From Brucella rhizosphaerae (GTDB lineage: Bacteria; Pseudomonadota; Alphaproteobacteria; Rhizobiales; Rhizobiaceae): a stretch of DNA of 64,000 bases. Under the pieces are notes generated by a model that was given only the letters and a program-made list of their open reading frames with translations, was not told where the DNA came from and searched no databases. Position numbers and translations under genes: made by a program. How positions within the stretch are numbered: the stretch's first letter is position 1; every line of letters starts with the position of its first letter. Shown here piece after piece: positions 1 through 7,965 of the stretch. Where the stretch lies: NCBI RefSeq assembly GCF_002252475.1, contig NZ_NNRK01000029.1, positions 62,001 to 126,000 of the forward strand, written 5' to 3'.

Positions 1-198
1 GCCCACGCTGGCCAGAGGTGCAGCAGCCGCATGATCATGCGGCTCAGCTTCTGCCGCATGGCTATGTCCGCCACCGGCGTCTTCATAGGTTTCCGCCTGA
101 ATGATAAGCGGCACAGTTTTTAAATACATCGCAGGCGTAACCAGAAGCCCCGCCAGAAGGCCCGCTGCGAGCGTGGCCAGAAGATAACGGATTAACAT
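1..198 (-). CDS. cbtA: CbtA cobalt transporter subunit, N-terminal part (cut by window edge)
   Basis: Only the first 66 codons are in the window, starting at the ATG complementary to 196-198 behind a GAGGGA ribosome site. The start reads MLIRYLLATLAAGLLAGLLV, a membrane helix, followed around residues 44-60 by a His-rich stretch (GHSHAAEAEPHDHAAAA). Both are typical of CbtA, the multi-helix subunit of a B12-regulated cobalt uptake system. It follows cbtB on the same strand with a gap of about 90 nt, and both lie downstream of a cobalamin riboswitch. Cobalt import for corrin synthesis is the family-based inference; the rest of the gene lies left of the window. Confidence 0.85.
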   Translation of the reverse strand, partial: MLIRYLLATLAAGLLAGLLVTPAMYLKTVPLIIQAETYEDAGGGHSHAAEAEPHDHAAAAPLASVG

Positions 199-290
199 TT
201 TTGTCCCTCAACAACGAAAATTTGCGCCGACGGCCGTCCACCATCGGGCGCTGCAAAGCACCAAGTCCTGGAAACAAACGCTTTAACTGC

Positions 291-479
291 TCAATGGCAG
301 GGAAAACCGTAGGAATGACGCGTGTCGTGCGCCGAATCGTGCAGCGTATCGGAATGGGCAAGACCCACGCCGTAAATCAGGAACGCACCAAGAAGCAGCG
401 AGACAACAGCCGTACCAAGACGCGTAGCGAGTGGAATGGCCAAAGTGTTGGGAACAGAGTTTTGAGTACGCGCAGCCAT
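291..479 (-). CDS. cbtB: CbtB cobalt transporter subunit
   Basis: This 62-residue protein has one hydrophobic helix (about residues 20-42) and a C-terminal tail with several histidines, ending HSYGFPCH, which is the usual CbtB signature for binding or passing cobalt. I chose the ATG at 477-479 because a clean GGAGG lies just upstream; the longer open frame back to 566 runs into the riboswitch and is not expected to be translated. With cbtA it forms the two-gene cobalt uptake unit seen in many alphaproteobacteria that make B12. Expression should fall when cobalamin is plentiful, through the riboswitch at 540-750. Confidence 0.9.
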   Translation of the reverse strand: MAARTQNSVPNTLAIPLATRLGTAVVSLLLGAFLIYGVGLAHSDTLHDSAHDTRHSYGFPCH

Positions 480-539
480 GACAACCTCCGTGCAGGCAGC
501 AGGGAAAACCTCCCTTGAGGTGCGGGTAAAATACCCTTC

Positions 540-750
540 ACGCAACAGGCAGGTCTCCTGGCTCACGGGTCTTAAGGATTAAAGCCACCTTCCCGGAAAC
601 ATTCAATTTTCCAGTGGCCGCCGGTTGCCCGACATGGCTTCATCCCTCACCGCTCTACAGTCGCGGGGTCGGCTGCGATAAAGACGCCCGACATGGGTCC
701 GTCCGTCGCATTCCCTTTTAGTTTTCGTTCAGATTCGTCCGAACGAAAAC
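540..750 (-). promoter_or_regulatory. Cobalamin riboswitch controlling cbtB-cbtA
   Basis: Read on the minus strand, this leader has the conserved cobalamin aptamer pieces in order: AAAAGGGAATGCGACGG (about 699-715), CCCGCGACTGTAGAG near 655-670, GGGAAGGTGG near 587-596, and the B12 box GAGCCAGGAGACCTGCC near 549-566. It ends about 60 nt before the cbtB start. The arrangement matches the classical RF00174 type and predicts repression of cobalt uptake when adenosylcobalamin is sufficient. Exact ends are approximate. Confidence 0.93.
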
Positions 751-794
751 CTGTTGCATTAAAAGACACTAGGCTTTCGCCTTGATGGCGTCAA

Positions 795-1553
795 TCAGTT
801 CGCAATGCTGAACTTCTTGCGTAAACCTTTGCCTTTAAGCCTTACCCAATTGTCGATTGTGTCAGCGTTCAGCATCAGCCTTGGCCACAGCCAAAGCATC
901 AGCCCCAGGACCAAGGTCCATGCAATAACAACATCAGATAGGAAGTGCGCTCCCATAAAGACGCGGTTGAGCGATATCAGGGCCAACAAAGGTACGAGAA
1001 CAATTGCCGATGGCACTCGGAAGCGCGGAGGCACCAATACCAGTAACGATAGCATGACAGCAGCCACCGACGATTCACCTGAAGGAAATGAGCAGCTGTG
1101 GCGGCACACGCCAGCCAATTGCCATGCCGGTGTGAAATGCGCCGTACCGCCGAATTCTATCAAGTGCCTGGGTCGCGCCCTTCCAATGATGAGTTTCAGT
1201 CCCTGCACCAGAACCCCGGAACCTAGAATGAAGGTCAAAATGACAAACAGCATTTTATGAGGGGCTATCAAAGGCAGTGGGCGCCACCACAACATATATA
1301 ACACAAGTAGCGACAACATACCTGTCATCAAATACCATAGGCTAAGCCGATGGATGTCTCTCAGAGCAATCAAGTATGTGTTATGCGACGCGGAAAAATC
1401 GCCTGATTGAAATAAGTATCCAGATACATCCAGATCAACATGAGGAAAAATGATAAAGAAACCGCTGGTTACAATGAATACATATAAATAAATTCGCTCC
1501 CAACGAATAAATGAATCCGTTATAAAACGGCTCGAATATAATGAAGTACGCAC
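795..1553 (-). CDS. PAP2-family membrane phosphatase
   Basis: This 252-residue protein has about six hydrophobic segments. It carries the three PAP2 phosphatase motifs: K120-x6-R127-P128 (KLIIGRARP), P157-S158-G159-E160, and N196-R197-x5-H203-x3-D207. The family removes phosphate from lipid phosphates such as phosphatidic acid, undecaprenyl pyrophosphate or lipid A at the membrane. Motif 2 has Glu where the textbook sequence has His (PSGH), and motif 3 has Asn for Ser before the Arg; the catalytic His203 and Asp207 remain. The substrate cannot be read from sequence; an LpxE-like lipid A role is possible. The upstream region is extremely AT-rich, unlike its neighbours. Confidence 0.85.
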   Translation of the reverse strand: MRTSLYSSRFITDSFIRWERIYLYVFIVTSGFFIIFPHVDLDVSGYLFQSGDFSASHNTYLIALRDIHRLSLWYLMTGMLSLLVLYMLWWRPLPLIAPHKMLFVILTFILGSGVLVQGLKLIIGRARPRHLIEFGGTAHFTPAWQLAGVCRHSCSFPSGESSVAAVMLSLLVLVPPRFRVPSAIVLVPLLALISLNRVFMGAHFLSDVVIAWTLVLGLMLWLWPRLMLNADTIDNWVRLKGKGLRKKFSIAN

Positions 1554-1814
1554 AACAACCTCTAAATATAAACATTACATTATAAAATATGAAAACAATA
1601 TAAAATATAAAAAGTCAGAAAATTGGCTTTTGTTTGGAAAATTTACGATGAATTTCACTTTAGATAATGGTTATATTTTAACTACAGAATGTATTTATAT
1701 TTATTTGCGAGCAAGATTAATCTGTCAAAAACTCGGTTTAATCGAATAATTCAGCTATGTAAAAGAGCAAAAGCGGAGAAAATCAGAACCGGTCCGGTTG
1801 CAAAGGATCCAATA
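1554..1814. other. Very AT-rich intergenic region between PAP2 gene and cobQ
   Basis: This stretch is visibly far richer in A and T than the rest of the window, with many runs of A, T and TA steps. It holds the promoter side of the PAP2 gene (minus strand) and lies downstream of cobQ. A 33-codon open frame (ATG at 1648, stop at 1747-1749, plus strand) is present, but I do not count it as a gene. In rhizobia such DNA is often bound by Ros/MucR zinc-finger silencers, which is only a suggestion here. Confidence 0.6.
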
Positions 1815-3266
1815 TCAATCGAGCGAAAATAACGCATCGATATCGAGACAATTTTCCAGCCCCAAAGCCAGCTCATCAAGAGCAGCTTCAATACTCTCTC
1901 GATAGTTTTCACCAGAGCCACTCACGCCAAGCGAATTCAAAAACTTGCGCCGGAATACACCCGAGCCAAACGCACCATGCAGATAAGTACCCATAATACG
2001 GCCATTCCCTGACACGGCCCCATCATAATGATCGCCGATGCGAGCAAAAGGACGGACAGTATCGGGACCATTCGTGCGCCCTATATGGATTTCATACCCG
2101 TCAAGGGAAGCATCCAAAAACGCCGATTGTGCCGCAACATTACGAACAACCTTTTCCGGCTCCATAACAGTCTCAACATCGAGCAGGCCAAGCCCTTCAA
2201 TCTCGCGAACCTCACCTTCAATACCGTCAGGATCGCTGATACGGTTTCCCATCATCTGAAACCCGCCACAAATGCCGAGAACATGACCTCCACGTCGCAC
2301 ATGAGCGTGAAGATCGCGCTCCCAACCATTTTCGCGGAAAGCAATCAGATCCGCTATAGTGGATTTCGTTCCCGGTAAAACCACAAGGCCTGCGTCATGC
2401 GGCAAGGACTGGCCGGGCGGAACCATGACAACTTCGACTTGCTCTTCCGCCTTAAGCGGATCCAGATCGTCAAAATTAGCAATACGCGGCAGCATGGGCA
2501 CTGCCACTTTAAGGGCTTTGGCATCACCACGCGTCACCCGTTCCAATACAACGGAATCCTCTGCTGGCAAGCGTGAAACGGCTTTCAGCCACGGCACGAC
2601 GCCGAAAGAACGCCAACCGGTGAAGTCCGTGATTGCGGTTAAACCATCATCAAACAGCGAAATATCGCCACGAAACTTGTTGATCAGAAAACCGCGCACC
2701 ATTGCACGGTCTTCTGCCGACAGGATCGTATGAGTACCAACCAGCGAAGCAATAACACCGCCCCGGTCAATATCTCCCACCAGTACCACCGGCACATTGG
2801 CCTGGGTGGCAAAGCCCATATTAGCGATGTCGCCAGCGCGCAGATTGATCTCTGCAGGCGAACCGGCCCCTTCGATCAGTACAAGATCAGCGCCGTCGCT
2901 GACGATCGCAAAGGATTCCATCACTGCCGCCATCAGTTGCGGCTTCAACTGCTGATAATAACGTCCACGTGCTTCGCCCCGCACCTGCCCTTGAACAATC
3001 ACCTGACTGCCCATATCGGTCTGCGGCTTCAAAAGAACCGGATTCATGTGAAAGGAAGACGGCACACCACAAGCCAATGCCTGAAGCCACTGTGCGCGAC
3101 CAATCTCGCCACCATCATCACTGACAGCTGCATTATTGGACATATTTTGCGGCTTGAATGGCCGAACTTTCAGCCCGCGATTGCGTGCCACGCGGCAAAG
3201 ACCTGCAACAAGCACGCTTTTGCCGACATCCGAGCCCGTTCCCTGAAACATGATCGCGCGTGTCAT
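1815..3266 (-). CDS. cobQ: Cobyric acid synthase CobQ
   Basis: This 483-residue enzyme amidates side chains b, d, e and g of adenosylcobyrinic acid a,c-diamide, using glutamine and ATP, in cobalamin synthesis in the cytoplasm. The N-terminal BioD-like ATPase domain begins with the P-loop GTGSDVGKS (residues 9-17) and contains KPQNMSNN (38-45). The C-terminal glutamine amidotransferase domain has the nucleophile Cys333 in GICGGFQMMG and the catalytic His430 in TYLHGAF. Length is normal for CobQ. It is not in an obvious operon here: the PAP2 gene follows on the same strand after an AT-rich gap, and a divergent acyl-CoA dehydrogenase gene lies upstream. It fits the B12 theme of cbtAB and btuBFCD. 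Confidence 0.97.
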   Translation of the reverse strand: MTRAIMFQGTGSDVGKSVLVAGLCRVARNRGLKVRPFKPQNMSNNAAVSDDGGEIGRAQWLQALACGVPSSFHMNPVLLKPQTDMGSQVIVQGQVRGEARGRYYQQLKPQLMAAVMESFAIVSDGADLVLIEGAGSPAEINLRAGDIANMGFATQANVPVVLVGDIDRGGVIASLVGTHTILSAEDRAMVRGFLINKFRGDISLFDDGLTAITDFTGWRSFGVVPWLKAVSRLPAEDSVVLERVTRGDAKALKVAVPMLPRIANFDDLDPLKAEEQVEVVMVPPGQSLPHDAGLVVLPGTKSTIADLIAFRENGWERDLHAHVRRGGHVLGICGGFQMMGNRISDPDGIEGEVREIEGLGLLDVETVMEPEKVVRNVAAQSAFLDASLDGYEIHIGRTNGPDTVRPFARIGDHYDGAVSGNGRIMGTYLHGAFGSGVFRRKFLNSLGVSGSGENYRESIEAALDELALGLENCLDIDALFSLD

Positions 3267-3448
3267 GCCCCGTGCCTATCCCAAGTTTCCGCGACTGGCA
3301 ATCTCCGGCCTTTTAAGCAAGCTTATATGCAAAAATGCGCATCCGTTTATTACAAAAGTGAGCAACATTATTCCAATGGAGCGTTGGCAGCTTGGCGAGG
3401 TTATGATCTAGTTGCGATAGGAGGCGCGGTGCTCATAGGGAGGAAACC

Positions 3449-4606
3449 ATGGATACGGCGGACCAGAATCAATTCGAACTCAACGAAGACAAACTCGCTA
3501 TTCAGGAAATGGCACGTGGCTTCGCTGCCGATTTCGTAGCACCCCATGCATTGCAATGGGATCGCGACAAGCACTTTCCGATCGACGTTATTAAAGATAC
3601 CGGCCCATTAGGCATGGGTGGTATTTACGTGCGCGACGATGTCGGCGGCTCGGCGCTCAAGCGCTCAGATGCTGTCCTCATTTTTGAGGCGCTGGCTGAA
3701 GCTTGTCCGGCTTTTTCGGCATTCATTTCCATACACAATATGGCGGCATGGATGATCGACACGTTTGGCGATGAAAACCAGCGTCAGACATTCCTGCCCA
3801 AACTGACGTCCATGGAAACGCTCGCAAGCTACTGCCTTACCGAACCCGGTTCCGGCTCTGATGCGAGCGCGCTTCGCACACGCGCAGAACGTGATGGCGA
3901 TCACTACGTCGTTAACGGAACAAAACAGTTCATTTCGGGTGCAGGCGCTACAGATATCTACATCACTATGGTGCGTACCGGCGAGGACGGTCCTAAGGGG
4001 ATTTCCACGCTCGTTGTGCCCAAAGATGCACCCGGCCTGTCTTTTGGTGCCAATGAACACAAGATGGGCTGGAACATGCAGCCCACCCGTACCGTCATTT
4101 TCGACAATTGCCGCGTTCCAGTTGCCAATCGTTTGGGCGACGAAGGTACTGGCTTCAAGATCGCCATGGCCGGTCTGGATGGCGGACGACTGAACATCGC
4201 TGCCTGCTCATTGGGCGGCGCGCAATCAGCGCTTCACAAGGCACTGGAGTATTCAGGTCAACGCAAAGCTTTTGGCCAGACGATTGATCGCTTTCAGGCT
4301 TTACAGTTCCGCCTCGCCGACATGGAAACCGAGCTTTCTGCAGCGCGACAGCTTCTTTATACTGCGGCGAGCAAGCTTGATCGCAAAACACACGATGCGG
4401 GCAAATGGTCGGCCATGGCCAAACGTTTTGTGACTGACACAGGCTTCGACGTCGCCAATGACGCGCTGCAACTTTTGGGCGGTTATGGCTATCTGCACGA
4501 TTATGGCATCGAAAAGCTCGTCCGCGATTTGCGTGTTCACCAAATCCTTGAAGGCACAAACGAGATCATGCGCGTTATCATTGCGCGCCAGATGATCGGA
4601 CGCTGA
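3449..4606 (+). CDS. Acyl-CoA dehydrogenase, isobutyryl-CoA dehydrogenase type
   Basis: This 385-residue flavoprotein has the acyl-CoA dehydrogenase layout: N-terminal helical domain, middle beta domain with CLTEPGSGSDASAL (129-142), and C-terminal domain with the likely catalytic Glu368 in QILEGTNEIMR. The family oxidises acyl-CoA thioesters and passes electrons to ETF. The next gene, mmsB, starts 25 nt downstream and encodes 3-hydroxyisobutyrate dehydrogenase, so oxidation of isobutyryl-CoA in valine breakdown is the best inferred reaction. GGGAGG lies just before the ATG. Other steps of the pathway (mmsA, enoyl-CoA hydratase, 3-hydroxyisobutyryl-CoA hydrolase) are not in this window. Confidence 0.9.
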   Translation: MDTADQNQFELNEDKLAIQEMARGFAADFVAPHALQWDRDKHFPIDVIKDTGPLGMGGIYVRDDVGGSALKRSDAVLIFEALAEACPAFSAFISIHNMAAWMIDTFGDENQRQTFLPKLTSMETLASYCLTEPGSGSDASALRTRAERDGDHYVVNGTKQFISGAGATDIYITMVRTGEDGPKGISTLVVPKDAPGLSFGANEHKMGWNMQPTRTVIFDNCRVPVANRLGDEGTGFKIAMAGLDGGRLNIAACSLGGAQSALHKALEYSGQRKAFGQTIDRFQALQFRLADMETELSAARQLLYTAASKLDRKTHDAGKWSAMAKRFVTDTGFDVANDALQLLGGYGYLHDYGIEKLVRDLRVHQILEGTNEIMRVIIARQMIGR

Positions 4607-4631
4607 TACATATATCCCAAGGGAGGAAATT

Positions 4632-5522
4632 ATGGCCACTATCGCTTTTATCGGCCTCGGCAATATGGGCGGCCCAATGGCAGCTAATCTGGTCAAAGCC
4701 GGGCATAAGGTCGTTGGTTTCGATCTGCTGGCAGCACATCTCGAAGAGGCGAAAGGCAATGGCCTTGAGATCGCCGGCAGTGCGGAGGAAGCGGTTGCCG
4801 ATACCGATGCCGTCATCACCATGCTTCCTGCTGGCAAACATGTTCTTTCAGTCTATGAAGACATTGCACCTAAAGCCCGAAAAGACTCACTTTTCATCGA
4901 TTGCTCGACCATTGATGTCGATTCGGCACGCAGAGCCCATGAGATCGCATCCAAACATGGCCACCTTTCCGTTGATGCCCCCGTATCAGGTGGTACAGGC
5001 GGAGCTGCGGCAGGCACTCTCACTTTCATGGCAGGCGGCAGCGATGGCGCTTTTGGCAAAGCCGAACCAATTCTCAAACCTATGGCCGGTAAAATTGTTC
5101 ATTGCGGCAACGACGGTGCCGGACAGGCCGCCAAGATTTGCAACAATATGATACTCGGCATTTCCATGATTGGCGTCAGCGAGGCATTTGTACTGGCTGA
5201 AAAACTAGGGCTTTCCCATCAAGCATTGTTTGATGTGGCCTCAACTTCATCCGGCCAGTGCTGGTCGCTGACGACTTATTGCCCTGTGCCAGGTCCAGTG
5301 CCGACCTCACCGGCCAATCGTGATTATAAGCCCGGATTTGCTGCGGCATTGATGCTGAAAGACCTGAAACTTTCACAGGAGGCCGCAAAAAGTTCTGGAG
5401 CGACCACACCGTTGGGTGCCCATGCGGAAGAATTATATAGCCGCTTCGATAGCGACGGCCATGGCGGAGATGACTTCTCGGGAATCATCAACTTTTTGCG
5501 CACAGCCAATTCTGGTGATTAG
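4632..5522 (+). CDS. mmsB: 3-hydroxyisobutyrate dehydrogenase
   Basis: This 296-residue protein belongs to the beta-hydroxyacid dehydrogenase family. The N-terminus carries the dinucleotide-binding signature IAFIGLGNMGGPMAANL (residues 4-20). The substrate loop DAPVSGGTGGA is at 115-125, and the expected catalytic Lys168 lies in GAGQAAKICNNM. It should oxidise 3-hydroxyisobutyrate to methylmalonate semialdehyde with NAD in valine degradation. The start has a strong GGGAGGAAATT ribosome site, and the gene is co-transcribed with the acyl-CoA dehydrogenase 25 nt upstream, which supports the valine assignment over tartronate semialdehyde reductase. Confidence 0.94.
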   Translation: MATIAFIGLGNMGGPMAANLVKAGHKVVGFDLLAAHLEEAKGNGLEIAGSAEEAVADTDAVITMLPAGKHVLSVYEDIAPKARKDSLFIDCSTIDVDSARRAHEIASKHGHLSVDAPVSGGTGGAAAGTLTFMAGGSDGAFGKAEPILKPMAGKIVHCGNDGAGQAAKICNNMILGISMIGVSEAFVLAEKLGLSHQALFDVASTSSGQCWSLTTYCPVPGPVPTSPANRDYKPGFAAALMLKDLKLSQEAAKSSGATTPLGAHAEELYSRFDSDGHGGDDFSGIINFLRTANSGD

Positions 5523-5642
5523 GAAGCCTTCAGCAAAAGTATGAAGCAATTTCTTTCCAGAAAAGTGAAAAAACTCGCTTTGTTTAGATTTGCTTAAGTA
5601 TCTGATAACCGTCCGGTAACGATGTTGAGCTAGAAAGGAGCA

Positions 5643-5826
5643 AGAGACGGTTCAAACCTTCTCGATGCTCCGGATCTGGTACTGCGTACCGGAGCTTTAG
5701 TCTCTCCCACCTGTGTATTGTTTGGTGGGAACGCCATGCGTTTTTGGCAAGACCGTGCACCTGACGAGGCAGCGCGGTTTTTGCCGTTTCACTGGCGCGC
5801 GCCCCCGAAAAGGGAGAGACAATTTT
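5643..5826 (+). ncRNA. Candidate structured RNA upstream of glycosyltransferase gene
   Basis: The 500-nt gap 5523-6025 has no convincing gene but strong pairing potential. GTCTCTCCC (5700-5708) pairs perfectly with GGGAGAGAC (5812-5820), which is followed by AATTTT, giving a ~120-nt closed RNA with a terminator-like end. Inside it CCCACC/GGTGGG (5706-5711/5724-5729) could compete with that stem. Upstream, GCTCCGG/CCGGAGC (5667-5673/5689-5695) lies inside AGAGAC/GTCTCT (5643-5648/5700-5705), so the two GTCTCT pairings are mutually exclusive. It could be a small RNA or a switching leader for the downstream gene. I cannot match it to a known family. Degenerate palindromic repeat remnants lie at about 5530-5586. 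Confidence 0.4.
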
Positions 5827-6025
5827 CAAAACGAATAGAGGTGAAAGCAAATAATCAGAGCTTTGATCTTATTCATCAGACCGAAACGCGCTCCAACGTC
5901 ATAAATTATACGTGATTTTTGAACAAGATTTGGCCTCTGCGATTGAATTAAGGCCATAATCCTGTGAAAGCTAGCCCCTGCTTTCTGGATTAGTAAAACG
6001 ATTTTTTTGCTGGGGCCCATAGATT

Positions 6026-7513
6026 TTGAATACGACAAGACCAATAACGGCGCCTTCTGCCGAAAAAAACACCTTCGGGCTTCCCGCGGCAATTGTCTTT
6101 GTGCTTTGCTATTTTGCCTTTCAGGCGATTTTGGTCACTTTTGTATCAAATGGTGCAGGCCTTGATGATGCAGAGCAGCTCGCCAATATTGGTTATCTCG
6201 ATTGGGGATATGGCGGCTCGCAGCCACCACTTTACACATGGATAACAAATATTGCTGCGTCGGTGCTTGGCACTTCAATGTTGACGCTGCAAATCGTCAA
6301 ATTCAGCATGCTTGCAAGCTTGTTTTTGAGTGTATTCGGCGCGATGCGTTTGCTGGGTTTCTCCCGCAGCGTTGCATCAGCATCCATGCTTGGACTGTTT
6401 CTCGTTCCGCAAATCGGTTGGGAATCCCAGCGTGCGCTCACACATTCCATCGCAGGAACAGCGGGTTGTGGCTGGGCCTTCCTGGCTTTCGCATGGCACA
6501 TGCGTGCCCGTCATGTGGGTTCGGCAGCTCTGCTGGGAATCACTATGACGGCGGCCATTTTGGGCAAGTTCAACGCATCAATTTTCGTCATCATGTTGAT
6601 TGCTACGGGTCTGTCGGTCTCGGAATATAGGAAAATCCTGCTTTCCAAGCTCTCACTCGTCACGATCATCGCCTTCGGAGTTTCGTTTGCACCAACTGGC
6701 TTGTGGATGTGGGCGCATAAATCAAGCGTCATCGCACGATCTGCCAAACTGCAAATTGGTGCTTCGGGTAATCTTATAGAAGATCGCTTGTACGGCGTTG
6801 GAAGCTTCATCGAAGCCGCATTTCTGTTTTCGATCCTCGTGATTGCGATTGCTGCTATCATCGCACTCATTCATTCCAAACAGCGTTCAACGCCGTCAAA
6901 GCAATTTACACCTGGCGAAGAATTCATGCGTCGCCTGCTCGTCATCGGCATGTTGATCGTTCTTGTCGGTGTTGTTGCAGCAGGCGTCAACAATATTAAA
7001 GACCGTTGGCTGCAACCGGTTCTGTTCCTGCTACCTGCCGCAACAGCCGTCTGGTTTGAACATTATCGCACGCGCAGTAATGCACTGAGAGATTTTGCGA
7101 GGGTCAGCATCTTTGCCGCACTGATTGTACCGCCTATTCTCGGCTATTACCTCACATATGGCTCAAGCACGCCGCCTTATGGGCAGCTCGAATATCAGCG
7201 GCTATATGATGAAGTGAAACAGCAGGGTGAATTCAGGACGATCCTTACCGACAATGCCCAGATACCTGGTAATTTCCGGCTGTTTGATCCGTCGCTTCAA
7301 GTCATTCACCCGGAAACGCCTTTCGGCGCTTCAAATATAGCCAGACCCACGCTGGTGATGTGGTTCGGCGATTCAAAGCCCAATGAGCGCATAACAGCGC
7401 TTATCAATGAGGCACAAATCAAAATCCCTGAGACAGGCATCAGTACGACAAAAATCTCGTACAGAACCCGTCCAGACATGAATATGACCGTAAGTTATTT
7501 CCTGCAGAACTAA
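6026..7513 (+). CDS. GT39/ArnT-like membrane glycosyltransferase
   Basis: This 495-residue protein has roughly ten or more membrane helices. An acidic motif sits early in the first periplasmic loop (GAGLDDAEQ, about residues 43-51), as in the PMT/ArnT family (GT39, GT83), which moves a sugar from a polyprenyl-phosphate donor onto lipid A, lipopolysaccharide core or protein. The acidic pair and the QPP (about residue 66) fit the active-site loop of this family. The start is TTG at 6026: an in-frame TAG at 6020-6022 excludes anything longer, and the next in-frame ATG would lose the first helix and the motif. Acceptor and donor cannot be inferred. A strong terminator follows the stop. Confidence 0.8.
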   Translation: MNTTRPITAPSAEKNTFGLPAAIVFVLCYFAFQAILVTFVSNGAGLDDAEQLANIGYLDWGYGGSQPPLYTWITNIAASVLGTSMLTLQIVKFSMLASLFLSVFGAMRLLGFSRSVASASMLGLFLVPQIGWESQRALTHSIAGTAGCGWAFLAFAWHMRARHVGSAALLGITMTAAILGKFNASIFVIMLIATGLSVSEYRKILLSKLSLVTIIAFGVSFAPTGLWMWAHKSSVIARSAKLQIGASGNLIEDRLYGVGSFIEAAFLFSILVIAIAAIIALIHSKQRSTPSKQFTPGEEFMRRLLVIGMLIVLVGVVAAGVNNIKDRWLQPVLFLLPAATAVWFEHYRTRSNALRDFARVSIFAALIVPPILGYYLTYGSSTPPYGQLEYQRLYDEVKQQGEFRTILTDNAQIPGNFRLFDPSLQVIHPETPFGASNIARPTLVMWFGDSKPNERITALINEAQIKIPETGISTTKISYRTRPDMNMTVSYFLQN

Positions 7514-7516
7514 AAA

Positions 7517-7547
7517 AAGGTCCGGGCTACAAACCCGGACCTTTTTA
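7517..7547. terminator. Bidirectional terminator between glycosyltransferase and entericidin genes
   Basis: A 9-bp stem AGGTCCGGG/CCCGGACCT (7518-7526/7534-7542) has A-runs on the left and T-runs on the right, so it can stop transcription from both convergent genes. It ends only 3-4 nt from the entericidin stop codon. Confidence 0.9.
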
Positions 7548-7549
7548 AT

Positions 7550-7684
7550 TTACTCAACAGTCTCCTGCACAGCGTGTGCTGTGCCTTTTACGTCACGTCC
7601 AACACCGCGAACTGTGTTCGCACAAGATGCTAGCGTGAAAGCACACAGAACGATGGCAACGGGGACAATGCGGGATAGCTTCAT
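7550..7684 (-). CDS. Entericidin-family lipoprotein
   Basis: This 44-residue micro-protein starts at the ATG complementary to 7682-7684 with a GGAGAG site. It has a lipoprotein signal ending LASC (lipobox Cys21), then ANTVRGVGRDVKGTAHAVQ, which matches the EcnA/EcnB entericidin pattern of a short amphipathic membrane lipoprotein. Family members are small cell-envelope lipoproteins; in E. coli EcnB acts as a toxin and EcnA as its antidote, while in alphaproteobacteria single copies with unknown role are common. Only one copy is visible here, so there is no evidence for a toxin-antidote pair. Confidence 0.85.
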   Translation of the reverse strand: MKLSRIVPVAIVLCAFTLASCANTVRGVGRDVKGTAHAVQETVE

Positions 7685-7844
7685 GACAGTCTCTCCATGA
7701 GATGCGCAATTCAACCAAATATGCCTCCCAAACTACCTGACACGCGCTGCCGGGTATTCTGGCGGTGAAGCCGTTAGTCGGCTGTCACCTATAAAACTTA
7801 GCGCACCAATTTTAGCTGGCAAGAGAGAAATTGGGAGAACTTCC

Positions 7845-7938
7845 AGCAAAAGTACGAAACGGATTTGCGCAGGACAATCCATTAAAACAAATATTTAGAG
7901 CAATTCTAACGATTCAACGTTCATTGAACCTGCTCTGG
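7845..7938. repeat. Dispersed palindromic repeat, family A (diverged copy)
   Basis: The order of blocks AAAAGTACGAAACGG, TTGCGC, TTAAAACAAATATTTAGAGCA and a terminal TGCTCT matches the copies at 28803-28915 and 37881-37983 (AAAAGTGTGAAGCAG, ATGCGCGTTAAAACAAA, closing hairpin). AGAGCA/TGCTCT can pair. This looks like a decayed copy lying between the LysR gene and the entericidin gene. Confidence 0.6.
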
Positions 7939-7965
7939 CTATCCTATCAAGTGTGGTTTCCCGGC

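Noticed and set aside
1648-1749. 33-codon open frame in the AT-rich gap (plus strand)
   Set aside because: It is too short and AT-driven, with no recognisable motif and only a weak GGAAA upstream. It might be looked at in relatives but is not supported as a gene.
5643-5826. 6S RNA or SRP RNA
   Set aside because: The SRP apical motif is absent, and I cannot align the sequence to a 6S consensus by eye, so I left it as an unnamed structured RNA.
7550-7684. Entericidin toxin-antidote pair
   Set aside because: Only one entericidin-like gene is present and no second short lipoprotein gene lies next to it.
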